Under the pieces are notes generated by a model. The model did not search any database, had not been told where the DNA came from, and worked only from the letters and a program-made list of their open reading frames with translations. Both the position numbers and the translations under genes were made by a program. A stretch of DNA of 5,994 nucleotides from Acidobacteriota bacterium (GTDB taxonomy: Bacteria; Acidobacteriota; Vicinamibacteria; Vicinamibacterales; Fen-181). Location of the stretch: NCBI GenBank assembly GCA_003157675.1, contig PMKG01000075.1:204-6197 (forward strand), given 5' to 3'. Each line of letters begins with the position of its first letter. Position 1 is the first letter of the stretch. This document shows positions 1 to 5,722 of this stretch, piece by piece.

Positions 1-827
1 ACGACCCGCGCATGCCGACGATCGTCGGGCTGCGGAGGCGCGGCTTCACGCCCGAGTCGATTCGCGAGTTTGCGGCGCGAATCGGTGTCGCCAAGCGCGA
101 GAACATGGTGGACGTGGCGCTGCTCGAGGACGCCGTCCGCGACGACCTGAACCGCCGGGCGCGCCGCGCGATGGCGGTGCTCAGGCCGCTGCGCGTCGTG
201 ATCGAGAACTATCCCGAGGGGCAGGTCGAGCAGATCGAGATCCCGGTCAACCCCGAGGACGCCTCGCTGGGCACGCGCTCGGTGCCGTTCTCGAAGGTGC
301 TCTACATCGAGCAGGACGACTTCAAGGAAGTGCCGCCGCCGAAATACTTCCGGCTCTCACCCGGCCGAGAGGTCCGGCTGCGCGGCACCTACTTCCTGAA
401 GTGCGAGCGCACGGTGAGGAACGCGGCGGGCGAGATCGTCGAGTTGCGGTGCACCTACGACCCGGCGACGCGCGGCGGATCGTCGCCCGAGGGGCGCAAG
501 GTGAAGGCCACGATTCACTGGGTGTCGGCCGCGCACGCGCTCGACGCCGAGGTGCGGCTCTACGACCGGCTGTTCACCGTCGCCGACCTGCACGATGCCG
601 AGGAAGGCCGTGACTGGAAGTCGTACCTGAACCCGCACTCCCTCGAAGTGCTGAAGGGCTGCAAGGTGGAGCCGGGCCTCGATCGGGCCGCGCCGCTCAC
701 GGGCTTCCAGTTCGAGCGGCTCGGCTATTTCTGCGTGGACCCCGATTCGACGGCGGATTCGCTCGTCTTCAACCGAACGGTGCCGCTGCGCGACACCTGG
801 GCCCGGACGATGGCCCAGACCGCATGA
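1..827 (+). CDS. glnS: Glutaminyl-tRNA synthetase, C-terminal half (5' end outside window)
   Basis: Cytoplasmic class I aminoacyl-tRNA synthetase that charges tRNA-Gln with glutamine using ATP. The frame is already open at base 1 and reads DDPRMPT at the edge, the GlnRS-type motif just after the KMSKS-like loop. The ATG at 12 is therefore internal (the Met of DPRMPT), not the start. About 274 residues are visible of a family of about 550 aa; the Rossmann fold and the HIGH and KMSKS motifs lie upstream. Visible in order: GLRRRGFTPESIREF, then the two beta-barrel anticodon-binding domains, with VIENY, VPFSKVLYIEQDDF, GRKVKATIHWVSAAHA, VRLYDRLF, the late FERLGYFCVDPDS, and VFNRTVPLRDTW near the end. 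These match E. coli GlnRS closely from memory, and favour GlnRS over a non-discriminating GluRS. The TGA at 825-827 ends the gene just before the next ORF, so it is probably the first visible gene of an operon. Nothing looks broken. Confidence 0.96.
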   Translation, partial: DPRMPTIVGLRRRGFTPESIREFAARIGVAKRENMVDVALLEDAVRDDLNRRARRAMAVLRPLRVVIENYPEGQVEQIEIPVNPEDASLGTRSVPFSKVLYIEQDDFKEVPPPKYFRLSPGREVRLRGTYFLKCERTVRNAAGEIVELRCTYDPATRGGSSPEGRKVKATIHWVSAAHALDAEVRLYDRLFTVADLHDAEEGRDWKSYLNPHSLEVLKGCKVEPGLDRAAPLTGFQFERLGYFCVDPDSTADSLVFNRTVPLRDTWARTMAQTA

Positions 828-843
828 GCCTGGGCCCTGGCCC

Positions 844-847
844 GGAG
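844..847 (+). promoter_or_regulatory. Shine-Dalgarno site deciding the start of the unknown gene
   Basis: GGAG lies 6 bases before the ATG at 854. The other in-frame ATG at 824, which overlaps the glnS stop as ATGA, has no purine-rich site before it. This favours the 854 start. It does not exclude coupled initiation at 824. Confidence 0.5.
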
Positions 848-853
848 CGTTCG

Positions 854-2668
854 ATGAAAGAGAAGCTGCAGGACCAGCAGGACGTCATCGCACAGTGGTC
901 GTTCGACACCCGCCCGATCCTCGGCCGCTTCCACCTCTGGCTCGACGACGTGGAGGTGGAGTGGGTGCGGGGAGAGCCGGCGAAGGAATTCACGAAGGAG
1001 CTGTCGTTCCTCGACGGCCGCATGGAGCGGCTGTTCGCGATGACCGGCGCGGTCACGGCGCTCGGCACGCAGGTGTTCGGCAAGCCCGGCGCCGGCGCGG
1101 ACCTCGACAAGGCCGCCCTCAACCAGGTGAAGAAGGACGCGGACGCCATCTCGGCGTACGCGATGAGCGAGAGCCTCTGGTATCTCTCGCGGCAGTTGCC
1201 CGAGAACCACGCCATCATGGTGTGCCTCGGCGAGGGGCTGATGCCGAAGGCGGGCGAGACGCCCGAGATGGGGGCGAACCCGCAGATCGGGTTCGGCCGC
1301 GTCTACGCGCGCCCGGAGGTGGCGCGGTGGCTCGACGAGCGCGTGGTGCGGCTCCTCAACGACCCGGCCTACGGCTGGAACGGCTTCTACGGCGAGATCA
1401 AGTCGTCCGGCATCACCGTGTGGGGCGCGGCGATCGACACGCTCGAGAACACGTCGCGGTTCGCGAAGGGAAGCCCGAGCGGGCCGATGACCGTGCTGCA
1501 CCTGTTCGACCAGCCGCTCCACGTCTCCCGCCCGTACGAGGGCTACGTGGGCATGGTCATCATGCCGAAGGAGGTCGTGCGGACGGCCGCCGAGCGGGCC
1601 TGGCTCATCAACTTCCGCACGCCGCGCGGCCGGATCGTGGAGGCGATCGAGAAGACCTATCCCGGGATCAGGCGGGAACACATCCACGTGTGGACGCTCG
1701 GGGGCGAGGCCCGCGCGCCGCGCATCGCGTCGCTGTGGAGGGCGTGGCAGGAGCACGGCGTGCACGTCATCGAGGACGGCTGGATGCTGCCAAGCGGCAT
1801 CCCGGCCTTTACCGAGTCCGGCACGTATGCGCCGACGTTCAGGGTGGGGACCTGGAAGGACGCCGAGGGGGCGCTTCACCTGTTCATCACCGACGCCTAC
1901 GCGGCCTCGGCCGAGGCGGTGCAGTCGGCGACGCTCGGCCCGATGCTCGGCCTCGATGTTTCCCTGGTGCCGTTCACGTCGCGCTTCGATCTGCCCTGGG
2001 AGAAGGAACAGGAGGTCATGCGGCTCGACCCGGACGCGCCGGATTTCGCCGGCCGCATCGGGGCGCTCGTCGGTGGCCCGGTCGACCACGACACGGTGAG
2101 CCATTACGCGCGCATGATCCGCGACGCGGCCTCCGCCGGCGTGCTGTGCGAGCGGTCGACGCTGACCGCCGACGACTTCTTCCCCGAAAAGCGCTGGGAA
2201 GTGCTGGCGGTCTCCGGCTACATGGGTCCCGATCCGTACTCGGGGGCGCCGGGCGTCGAGCAGGTCGGACCCGGGATCTATCGATCGACGGTCAGGCTCG
2301 CCTCCTCGGGCGGCGAAAAGCGGATCACGCTGACGCTGCGCCTCGGCGAGACGCTCGAGCAGAGCCGGCTCGTCTTCAGCCCCTTGCTCAGCCGCTTCCT
2401 CGCGGGCGAACCGTTCGAGACGAGGCCGGTGCGGATCTCCGACTCGGGCCGCATCCGGAACGAGCTGCAGACGCTGTGCGCCGAGGCGCTCGAGTTCGTC
2501 GATTCGAAGACGATCCGCGTGCACTTCGACCGGATCCCGCCGGTCGTCATCCCCTACGACAAGCAGCGGACGCTCGTGAAGGTCCTCCGGTGGTACAAGT
2601 TGCGCCACCCGCTGTGGTTCTCGTGGATGGAGCTGGCCGAGGCCACCGAGCCGGTGCCCACGATATGA
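854..2668 (+). CDS. Uncharacterised soluble protein of about 604 aa between glnS and lpxD
   Basis: I do not recognise this family and assign no function. With the 854 start it has 604 residues; the 824 start would add ten (MSLGPGPERS). I see no signal peptide, no membrane helix, no long low-complexity tract and no P-loop, Rossmann GxGxxG or zinc-cluster motif, so it is probably cytoplasmic. The N-terminal third looks helical and Trp-rich (FHLWLDDVEVEW early; SESLWYLSRQLPENH from about residue 105). Next are GFGRVYARPEV (from about 146), YGWNGFYGEIKSSGITVWG (from about 173), LHLFDQPLHVSRPYEGYVGM (from about 215) and EHIHVWTLGGEARAPR (from 275, with His276 and His278). From about residue 445 the sequence looks strand-rich (KRWEVLAVSGYMGPDPYSG, then GEKRITLTLRLGE). 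That it is a real gene follows from codon bias, its 1.8-kb length, the GGAG site and tight packing: it starts 26 bases after glnS and shares ATGA (2665-2668) with lpxD. The neighbours suggest co-expression but not a role. Confidence 0.85.
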   Translation: MKEKLQDQQDVIAQWSFDTRPILGRFHLWLDDVEVEWVRGEPAKEFTKELSFLDGRMERLFAMTGAVTALGTQVFGKPGAGADLDKAALNQVKKDADAISAYAMSESLWYLSRQLPENHAIMVCLGEGLMPKAGETPEMGANPQIGFGRVYARPEVARWLDERVVRLLNDPAYGWNGFYGEIKSSGITVWGAAIDTLENTSRFAKGSPSGPMTVLHLFDQPLHVSRPYEGYVGMVIMPKEVVRTAAERAWLINFRTPRGRIVEAIEKTYPGIRREHIHVWTLGGEARAPRIASLWRAWQEHGVHVIEDGWMLPSGIPAFTESGTYAPTFRVGTWKDAEGALHLFITDAYAASAEAVQSATLGPMLGLDVSLVPFTSRFDLPWEKEQEVMRLDPDAPDFAGRIGALVGGPVDHDTVSHYARMIRDAASAGVLCERSTLTADDFFPEKRWEVLAVSGYMGPDPYSGAPGVEQVGPGIYRSTVRLASSGGEKRITLTLRLGETLEQSRLVFSPLLSRFLAGEPFETRPVRISDSGRIRNELQTLCAEALEFVDSKTIRVHFDRIPPVVIPYDKQRTLVKVLRWYKLRHPLWFSWMELAEATEPVPTI

Positions 2669-3660
2669 CGCTCACTGCTCGCGAGATCGCGGAGATCGCC
2701 GGCGGGACGGCACTGGGCGACGCCGAGGTCGCCGTCAGCAGCGCGGCCGCGGCCGACGCCGCCGGCCCCGGCGACGTCATCTTCATCGAGGACCCGAAGG
2801 CGCTGCCCGCCGCGCTGTCCTCCTCCGCCGACATCGTCATCGCCGGCGCGTTCGCGGCCGGCGCGTCGCGGGAGTCCGGCGCGCTCATCGTCTGTGAGCA
2901 GCCGAAGCTCGCGTTTGCTCGAATCCTCCGGCGCCTGTATCAGGCTGCCCGGCCGGCGCCGGGCGTGCACCCGTCGGCCATCATCGACCCCACCGCGGTT
3001 CTCGGTTGCGACGTGTCAATCGCCCCGCACGCGATCGTCGACGCGGACGTCCGCCTCGGCGACCGCGTGGTCGTCGGGCCCGGCGTCCACATCAACGCCG
3101 GCGTCGCCATCGGCGACGACACCGACATCAAGTCGAACGTCACGATCTACTCTGGCACGTCGCTCGGCGCGCGGGTCGTCGTGCATGCCGGCTCGGTGCT
3201 CGGCAGCGACGGGTTCGGCTACGTCCGCGACGCCACAACCGGGCGCTACGAGTCGTTCCCGCAGGTCGGCCGGCTCGTCGTCGAGGACGACGTGGAGATC
3301 GGCGCGGCGTGCACGATCGATCGTGGAGCACTGGCCGAGACGCGGATCGGGCGGGGGACGAAGCTCGACAACCAGGTGCACCTCGCCCACAACGTCTCGG
3401 TCGGAGAGGACGTGGTGATCTCAGCGCAGACGGGCGTCGCGGGCAGCTCGGTCATCGAGAGCCGGGCGATCGTCGCCGGCCAGGTGGGGATTGCCGACCA
3501 CGTGCGGATCGAGAGCGGCGCCATCCTCGGCGCCCAGTGCGGCGTGCCGAGCGGCAAGGTCATCAGGGGTCCGGGCGTGCTCTTCTGGGGCACGCCGGCC
3601 CGCCCCATCAAGCAGTATCTGAAGGAGCTCGCCATTCTGGCGCGGATGGCGAAGAAGTGA
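2665..3660 (+). CDS. lpxD: UDP-3-O-(3-hydroxyacyl)glucosamine N-acyltransferase
   Basis: Third enzyme of Raetz-pathway lipid A synthesis. It transfers a 3-hydroxyacyl chain from acyl-ACP to the 2-amino group of UDP-3-O-acylglucosamine, in the cytoplasm at the inner membrane. The protein is 331 aa (E. coli LpxD is 341). An N-terminal uridine-binding domain spans residues 1 to about 100. A left-handed beta-helix of hexapeptide repeats follows (IDPTAVLGCDVSIAPHAIV onwards). Family motifs include GSDGFGY (180-186), DNQVHLAHNV with His242, and ADHVRI with His279. The 37-residue spacing between these histidines equals that of the E. coli pair His239/His276, so His242 is the likely general base. A short helical C-terminus ends in ARMAKK. 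The ATG shares ATGA with the preceding gene and has no good ribosome site, so translation is probably coupled. The lpxA-fabZ-bamA neighbours common for lpxD are absent within the window; the context is glnS plus an unknown gene. LpxA is unlikely because of the N-terminal domain and the motifs. Confidence 0.96.
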   Translation: MTLTAREIAEIAGGTALGDAEVAVSSAAAADAAGPGDVIFIEDPKALPAALSSSADIVIAGAFAAGASRESGALIVCEQPKLAFARILRRLYQAARPAPGVHPSAIIDPTAVLGCDVSIAPHAIVDADVRLGDRVVVGPGVHINAGVAIGDDTDIKSNVTIYSGTSLGARVVVHAGSVLGSDGFGYVRDATTGRYESFPQVGRLVVEDDVEIGAACTIDRGALAETRIGRGTKLDNQVHLAHNVSVGEDVVISAQTGVAGSSVIESRAIVAGQVGIADHVRIESGAILGAQCGVPSGKVIRGPGVLFWGTPARPIKQYLKELAILARMAKK

Positions 3661-3866
3661 GGAAGCGGCGCTTCCACACCATCGCCCGACTGCCACTCAT
3701 CCTGGCGGGGATGCGCCTGCTTGCGTCCGTGATCGTATTCGGAATCCCGTTGACAGCTCCACGGGCGCAGATGCTGCCAGTGCTGCTCTACGGGAGCGAC
3801 TTCCCGGTATCGCTCCTCACGAACCTTCTCGCGGCCGTGGTGGCAGACAGACTGCCCGGGCTCTGA
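3657..3866 (+). CDS. Possible small membrane protein, 69 codons, overlapping the lpxD stop
   Basis: Weakly supported short ORF. A GTG at 3657 overlaps the lpxD TGA (GTGA), and the frame runs to a TGA at 3864. The product starts RKRRFHTIARLP, a basic N-terminus, then a hydrophobic stretch (LPLILAGMRLLASVIVFGIP, about residues 12-31) that could be a membrane helix or signal anchor. A second mildly hydrophobic part follows (FPVSLLTNLLAAVVA). An internal ATG at 3711 would give 51 aa, but GGGG directly abuts it, too close for a normal ribosome site. The start is uncertain. The basic-then-hydrophobic layout is more protein-like than the shadow frames nearby. The next ORF continues the same frame immediately after the stop, so this may be the 5' part of an interrupted gene. 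I recognise no family. Confidence 0.4.
   Translation: MRKRRFHTIARLPLILAGMRLLASVIVFGIPLTAPRAQMLPVLLYGSDFPVSLLTNLLAAVVADRLPGL
3661..3675 (+). other. Perfect 6-bp hairpin directly after the lpxD stop
   Basis: GGAAGC, loop GGC, then GCTTCC, beginning at the first base after the lpxD TGA. No T-run follows, so it does not look like a standard intrinsic terminator. It could slow ribosomes or protect the 3' end, or simply be chance in GC-rich DNA. It also lies inside the possible GTG-start ORF. Confidence 0.3.
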
Positions 3867-3971
3867 ATGCCCAACGCCGCCATTGTCGTCATCACCACAA
3901 CGCTCGGCTGCGTTTGGTACTACCTGCTGGGATCACTGCTGCGATTCTGGCTGGCCGATCACATCCAATGA
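3867..3971 (+). CDS. Possible 34-aa single-helix peptide, or 3' part of the preceding ORF
   Basis: The ATG directly follows the TGA of the previous ORF with no base between, and lies in the same frame. The 34 residues are almost one membrane helix: AAIVVITTTLGCVWYYLLGS, then a tail with Arg, Asp and His. There is no ribosome site of its own, so translation would need reinitiation or readthrough. Read through the TGA, the two ORFs give about 104 residues with two hydrophobic helices, a plausible small membrane protein. I think an interrupted gene is at least as likely as an independent peptide. Confidence 0.3.
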   Translation: MPNAAIVVITTTLGCVWYYLLGSLLRFWLADHIQ

Positions 3972-4314
3972 AACCCAGCCGATCTGAACGGGGACCGCGA
4001 TTCCAAGGCCCGCCGAACCGCGGGCGCCTCGACCTCGCGAGCCGGCTCCGCAGGCCGGGAAAGCTCCTCGCGCTGCCCCGGTTTCCGGCCCATCTGCGCC
4101 CGGCTGGCGCTATCCTCACTGGATCGACCGCTACGCGCTGCGCCGGGGAAACCGTGGGAGGCGCCCGTCGCTTTCCGGCATGTGGCGCGGCCTGCTCCGA
4201 ACGGCTCGTTCGGCGAGGCATCCCGCGGTCCGGCTCACCATCCCGAATCGCGGCCTCTTGTCTAGTGCTGCGTGTGGGGTACCAAGGCATCAGTTACGCT
4301 TCAGATGAGCCGTC
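3972..4314. other. Stretch without a convincing gene between convergent blocks
   Basis: I find no family motif, tRNA, rRNA or transposase on either strand. A plus frame open from 3914 to 4339 gives an Arg/Pro/Ala-rich product with no fold-like pattern and no ribosome site. Another plus frame, open after a stop near 3977, contains GWRYPHWIDRYALRRGN but has no start codon before its only late Met. Both are typical of stop-poor GC-rich DNA, though decayed coding sequence cannot be excluded. The only structure seen is the hairpin at 4197-4213. Confidence 0.5.
4197..4213. other. Perfect 7-bp hairpin in the intergenic region
   Basis: CCGAACG, loop GCT, then CGTTCGG. It sits between the two convergent gene blocks, where a bidirectional terminator might be expected. 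Neither strand has a following T-run, so intrinsic termination is not supported. Confidence 0.3.
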
Positions 4315-4320
4315 AGGAGG
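4315..4320 (+). promoter_or_regulatory. Strong Shine-Dalgarno sequence before ATG at 4327
   Basis: AGGAGG lies exactly 6 bases before an ATG at 4327, the best ribosome site on the plus strand of this window. The frame it opens runs only 56 codons, to a TGA at 4495-4497, and gives an Arg-rich product unlike a normal protein. I read it as the surviving start of a decayed gene (see the pseudogene at 4327-4667), or else as chance. Confidence 0.4.
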
Positions 4321-4326
4321 CGGTGC

Positions 4327-4667
4327 ATGCGAGACGTAGCGCATGATCGAGTGCCCCGAGCCAGGCTGATTTCGAATCCAACATCGTCCTCTCGATGCCG
4401 GACGCACGGAGCACCCAATCGTCGACGTCATGGTTTCCGGTGTTTCGCCAGCCGGGATAGAAGCCGTACGCACCGGCCGCGGGATCGGGCTTGGTGACAC
4501 TTCGGCACAGGTCCGAGCCAAGTACGGGACGCATTGTCGCGAGGAGAGGGAACCCGATGGCGAGACGACAGCGATCTTCGAATGGGACCTGACGAGCACC
4601 ATCCCCTTTCACGCCCGACCGTGCCGGAAGGGTCGCCAGAATACGTTTGGAGGTGCAGGAGTTGTGA
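4327..4667 (+). pseudogene. Candidate frameshifted remnant of a small gene
   Basis: Protein-like sequence appears in successive frames. After the AGGAGG and ATG, the start frame (MRDVAHDRVPRARL) soon stops looking coding. A second frame, open from 4370, carries IVDVMVSGVSPAGIEAVRTG, GIGLGDTSAQVRAKYG and ETTAIFEWDLTSTIPF. The G-I-x-L-G-D-x(5)-V-x(3)-Y-G pattern resembles a motif seen in many small secreted or lipoprotein-like bacterial proteins, but I cannot name the family. Near 4600-4608 (a CCCC run) the sense moves to a third frame: removing one C would give TIPFTPDRAGRVARIRLEVQ, a sensible strand-rich ending, with a TGA at 4665-4667. At least two shifts are needed, one of them unplaced between about 4340 and 4400. 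Alternatives are a shorter intact ORF (4430-4699), chance, or an assembly error at the C-run. Its neighbour on the 3' side is the convergent ctaF. Confidence 0.35.
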
Positions 4668-4683
4668 CCGAGCGTGCGGCTCT

Positions 4684-4711
4684 GAGCCTTGAGCCCTAAG
4701 CCCTGAGCCTT
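4684..4711. repeat. Four-unit 7-bp tandem array just past the ctaF stop
   Basis: Plus-strand units are GAGCCTT, GAGCCCT, AAGCCCT and GAGCCTT, consensus RAGCCYT. The array ends 2 bases before the ctaF stop triplet (4714-4716 on plus), so on the ctaF strand it begins 2 bases after the TGA. It is related in sequence and period to the array at 5019-5056. The units are direct repeats and do not fold on themselves. Confidence 0.75.
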
Positions 4712-4713
4712 CT

Positions 4714-5004
4714 TCAGACCGTGACCGGCACCCTCGCCGCGTAGTCGCTCAGGATGAGCAGCAGCAGGATCCCCAGCCAGAAGACCGACGCGCCGGCGAC
4801 GACCCACGTGAGCCGTGTCCCGTACTTCAGGTGCATGAAGAACAGGACGACGAGTGTCGCCTTGAGGACGGCGATGCTCAGTGCCACGATCGGGTTCGCC
4901 AAGCCGAGATCGAAGAACGCTACCGTCGTCGTCAGTACCGTGAGGACGACGAGGGCGGCGTAAACGGCGAAGTACGTCGACCGCGGCACGACCACGTGTT
5001 CCAT
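4714..5004 (-). CDS. ctaF: Cytochrome c oxidase subunit IV-like protein (prokaryotic COX4 type)
   Basis: Small inner-membrane accessory subunit of the aa3-type cytochrome c oxidase. The family is known to stabilise the subunit I/II/III core and carries no cofactor. The product is 96 aa with three membrane helices at about residues 12-31, 38-57 and 67-85. Family hallmarks are the early VVPRSTYFAVYAALVVLT, FFDLGLANPIVAL leading into helix 2, and the conserved Lys48 followed by LVVLFFMHLKY (51-61), with a late SDY (86-88). I chose the ATG at 5004 because homologues begin with Met-(x)-His before a Val/Pro-rich stretch. A TTG at 5019 would add MQRCD, but it falls in the heptad repeats and AGGA is only one base away. 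The ribosome site before 5004 is weak (GGTG). It is the last gene of the minus-strand cox block, 52 bases after ctaE, a gap almost filled by a repeat array. It is also called coxD in some annotations. Confidence 0.92.
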   Translation of the reverse strand: MEHVVVPRSTYFAVYAALVVLTVLTTTVAFFDLGLANPIVALSIAVLKATLVVLFFMHLKYGTRLTWVVAGASVFWLGILLLLILSDYAARVPVTV

Positions 5005-5018
5005 ATCACACCGCTGCA

Positions 5019-5056
5019 AGTCCTGAGCCCTGAGTCGTGAGTCCTGAGTCCTGAGC
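5019..5056. repeat. Five-unit 7-bp tandem array between ctaE and ctaF
   Basis: Plus-strand units are AGTCCTG, AGCCCTG, AGTCGTG, AGTCCTG and AGTCCTG (5019-5053), with a partial sixth starting AGCC. In the phase of the 4684-4711 array the consensus is GAGYCCT. On the cox strand the array starts directly after the ctaE TAG stop (5057-5059) as GGCTCAGGACTCAGGACTCA. It fills most of the 52-base gap before the ctaF ATG. Confidence 0.8.
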
Positions 5057-5722
5057 CTACTTGTGCCTGTCCACCAGGTACAGGAGCGGGAACAAGAATA
5101 TCCAGATGATGTCCACGAAGTGCCAGTAGAGCCCGCTGAGCTCGACCGGCGTGTGCCACGCCACCGAGAACCGGCCCCGCGCCGCCATCACGAACATCAC
5201 CGTCAGCAGCCCGAGCCCGATGATCATGTGCGCCGCGTGGAGGCCGGTCATCGCGAAGTAGAGCGAGAAGAACAGGTTCGCCCGCTCCGGTGCCGTCCCC
5301 TCGAAGTGGAAGCCGAACCCCGGGATGTGGTGCTCGACGAACTTCTGGTGGTACTCGACCCCCTTGATGCCGAGGAACACGAGGCCGAGCATCATCGTGA
5401 CGGCGAGCAGGATCAGGAGCTGCCGCCGCTGGCCGGTGGACGCCGCGCGGACGGCGAACGCCATCGTGAGGCTGCTCGTGATGAGCACCAGCGTGTTGAC
5501 CGATCCGAGCGTGATGTCCAGCGTGCGGCTCGCGTCGCCGAACGTCTCGGGGTACCAGACGCGGTAAATCATGTAGGCGGCGAACAGGCCGCCGAAGAAC
5601 AGCAGCTCGGTCGCGAGGAACACCCACATGCCGAGCGTCGCCGCCTCGCGCTGCTGCTCGGGATCGTCGAAGTGATGCTGCAGCCGGGCGTCGTGCGGCG
5701 GGGCGGTCGCGATGTCAGCCAC
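5057..5722 (-). CDS. ctaE: Cytochrome c oxidase subunit III
   Basis: Integral inner-membrane subunit of the haem-copper oxidase. It has no redox centre but helps keep proton uptake and the active site stable. The product is 221 aa with five predicted helices (about 29-50, 70-92, 98-118, 148-178 and 195-217). This is the short bacterial form, without the first two helices of the seven-helix mitochondrial protein. Diagnostic matches to bovine COX3, recalled from memory, are ATELLFFGGLFAAYM, with Glu39 equivalent to the DCCD-reactive Glu90; GVEYHQKF; FAMTGLHAAHMIIGL; and the C-terminal WHFVDIIWIFLFPLLYL. The start is a GTG at 5722 with GGGAGG 6 bases upstream. It overlaps the ctaD stop by 8 bases, so the two are translationally linked. 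The CyoC subunit of a quinol oxidase is related, but the ctaD tail and the ctaF neighbour favour a cytochrome c oxidase set. The TAG stop abuts the heptad array. It is also called coxC. Confidence 0.96.
   Translation of the reverse strand: MADIATAPPHDARLQHHFDDPEQQREAATLGMWVFLATELLFFGGLFAAYMIYRVWYPETFGDASRTLDITLGSVNTLVLITSSLTMAFAVRAASTGQRRQLLILLAVTMMLGLVFLGIKGVEYHQKFVEHHIPGFGFHFEGTAPERANLFFSLYFAMTGLHAAHMIIGLGLLTVMFVMAARGRFSVAWHTPVELSGLYWHFVDIIWIFLFPLLYLVDRHK

Noticed and set aside
725..2608. 627-codon minus-strand ORF opposite the unknown gene
   Set aside because: Its product is dominated by Arg, His, Asp, Glu, Leu and Val in a pattern typical of antisense translation of GC-rich genes. It has no motif or ribosome site, and it would also overlap the end of glnS.
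895..2664. Long open plus-strand frame that runs unbroken into lpxD, as if one 921-aa protein
   Set aside because: The part before 2665 translates to Arg/Gly/Ala/His-rich sequence with no motif and lies out of frame inside the better-supported 604-aa gene. LpxD family homology starts at the ATG at 2665. The open frame is an effect of few stops in GC-rich DNA.
3914..4339. 141-codon plus-strand ORF in the intergenic region
   Set aside because: It has no ribosome site and a composition of scattered Arg/Pro/Gly/Ser with no hydrophobic pattern. It starts inside the small membrane ORF in another frame.
4313..4807. 164-codon minus-strand ORF containing AYGFYPGWRNTGNHDVDD
   Set aside because: It overlaps the C-terminal coding part of ctaF on the same strand in another frame and has no ribosome site. 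The protein-like patch is opposite the plus-strand remnant and is probably its antisense shadow.
4684..5056. CRISPR array or attachment-site pair
   Set aside because: The repeats are 7-base tandem units without spacers, no cas or integrase gene is present, and the gene between the arrays is a normal cox operon member.
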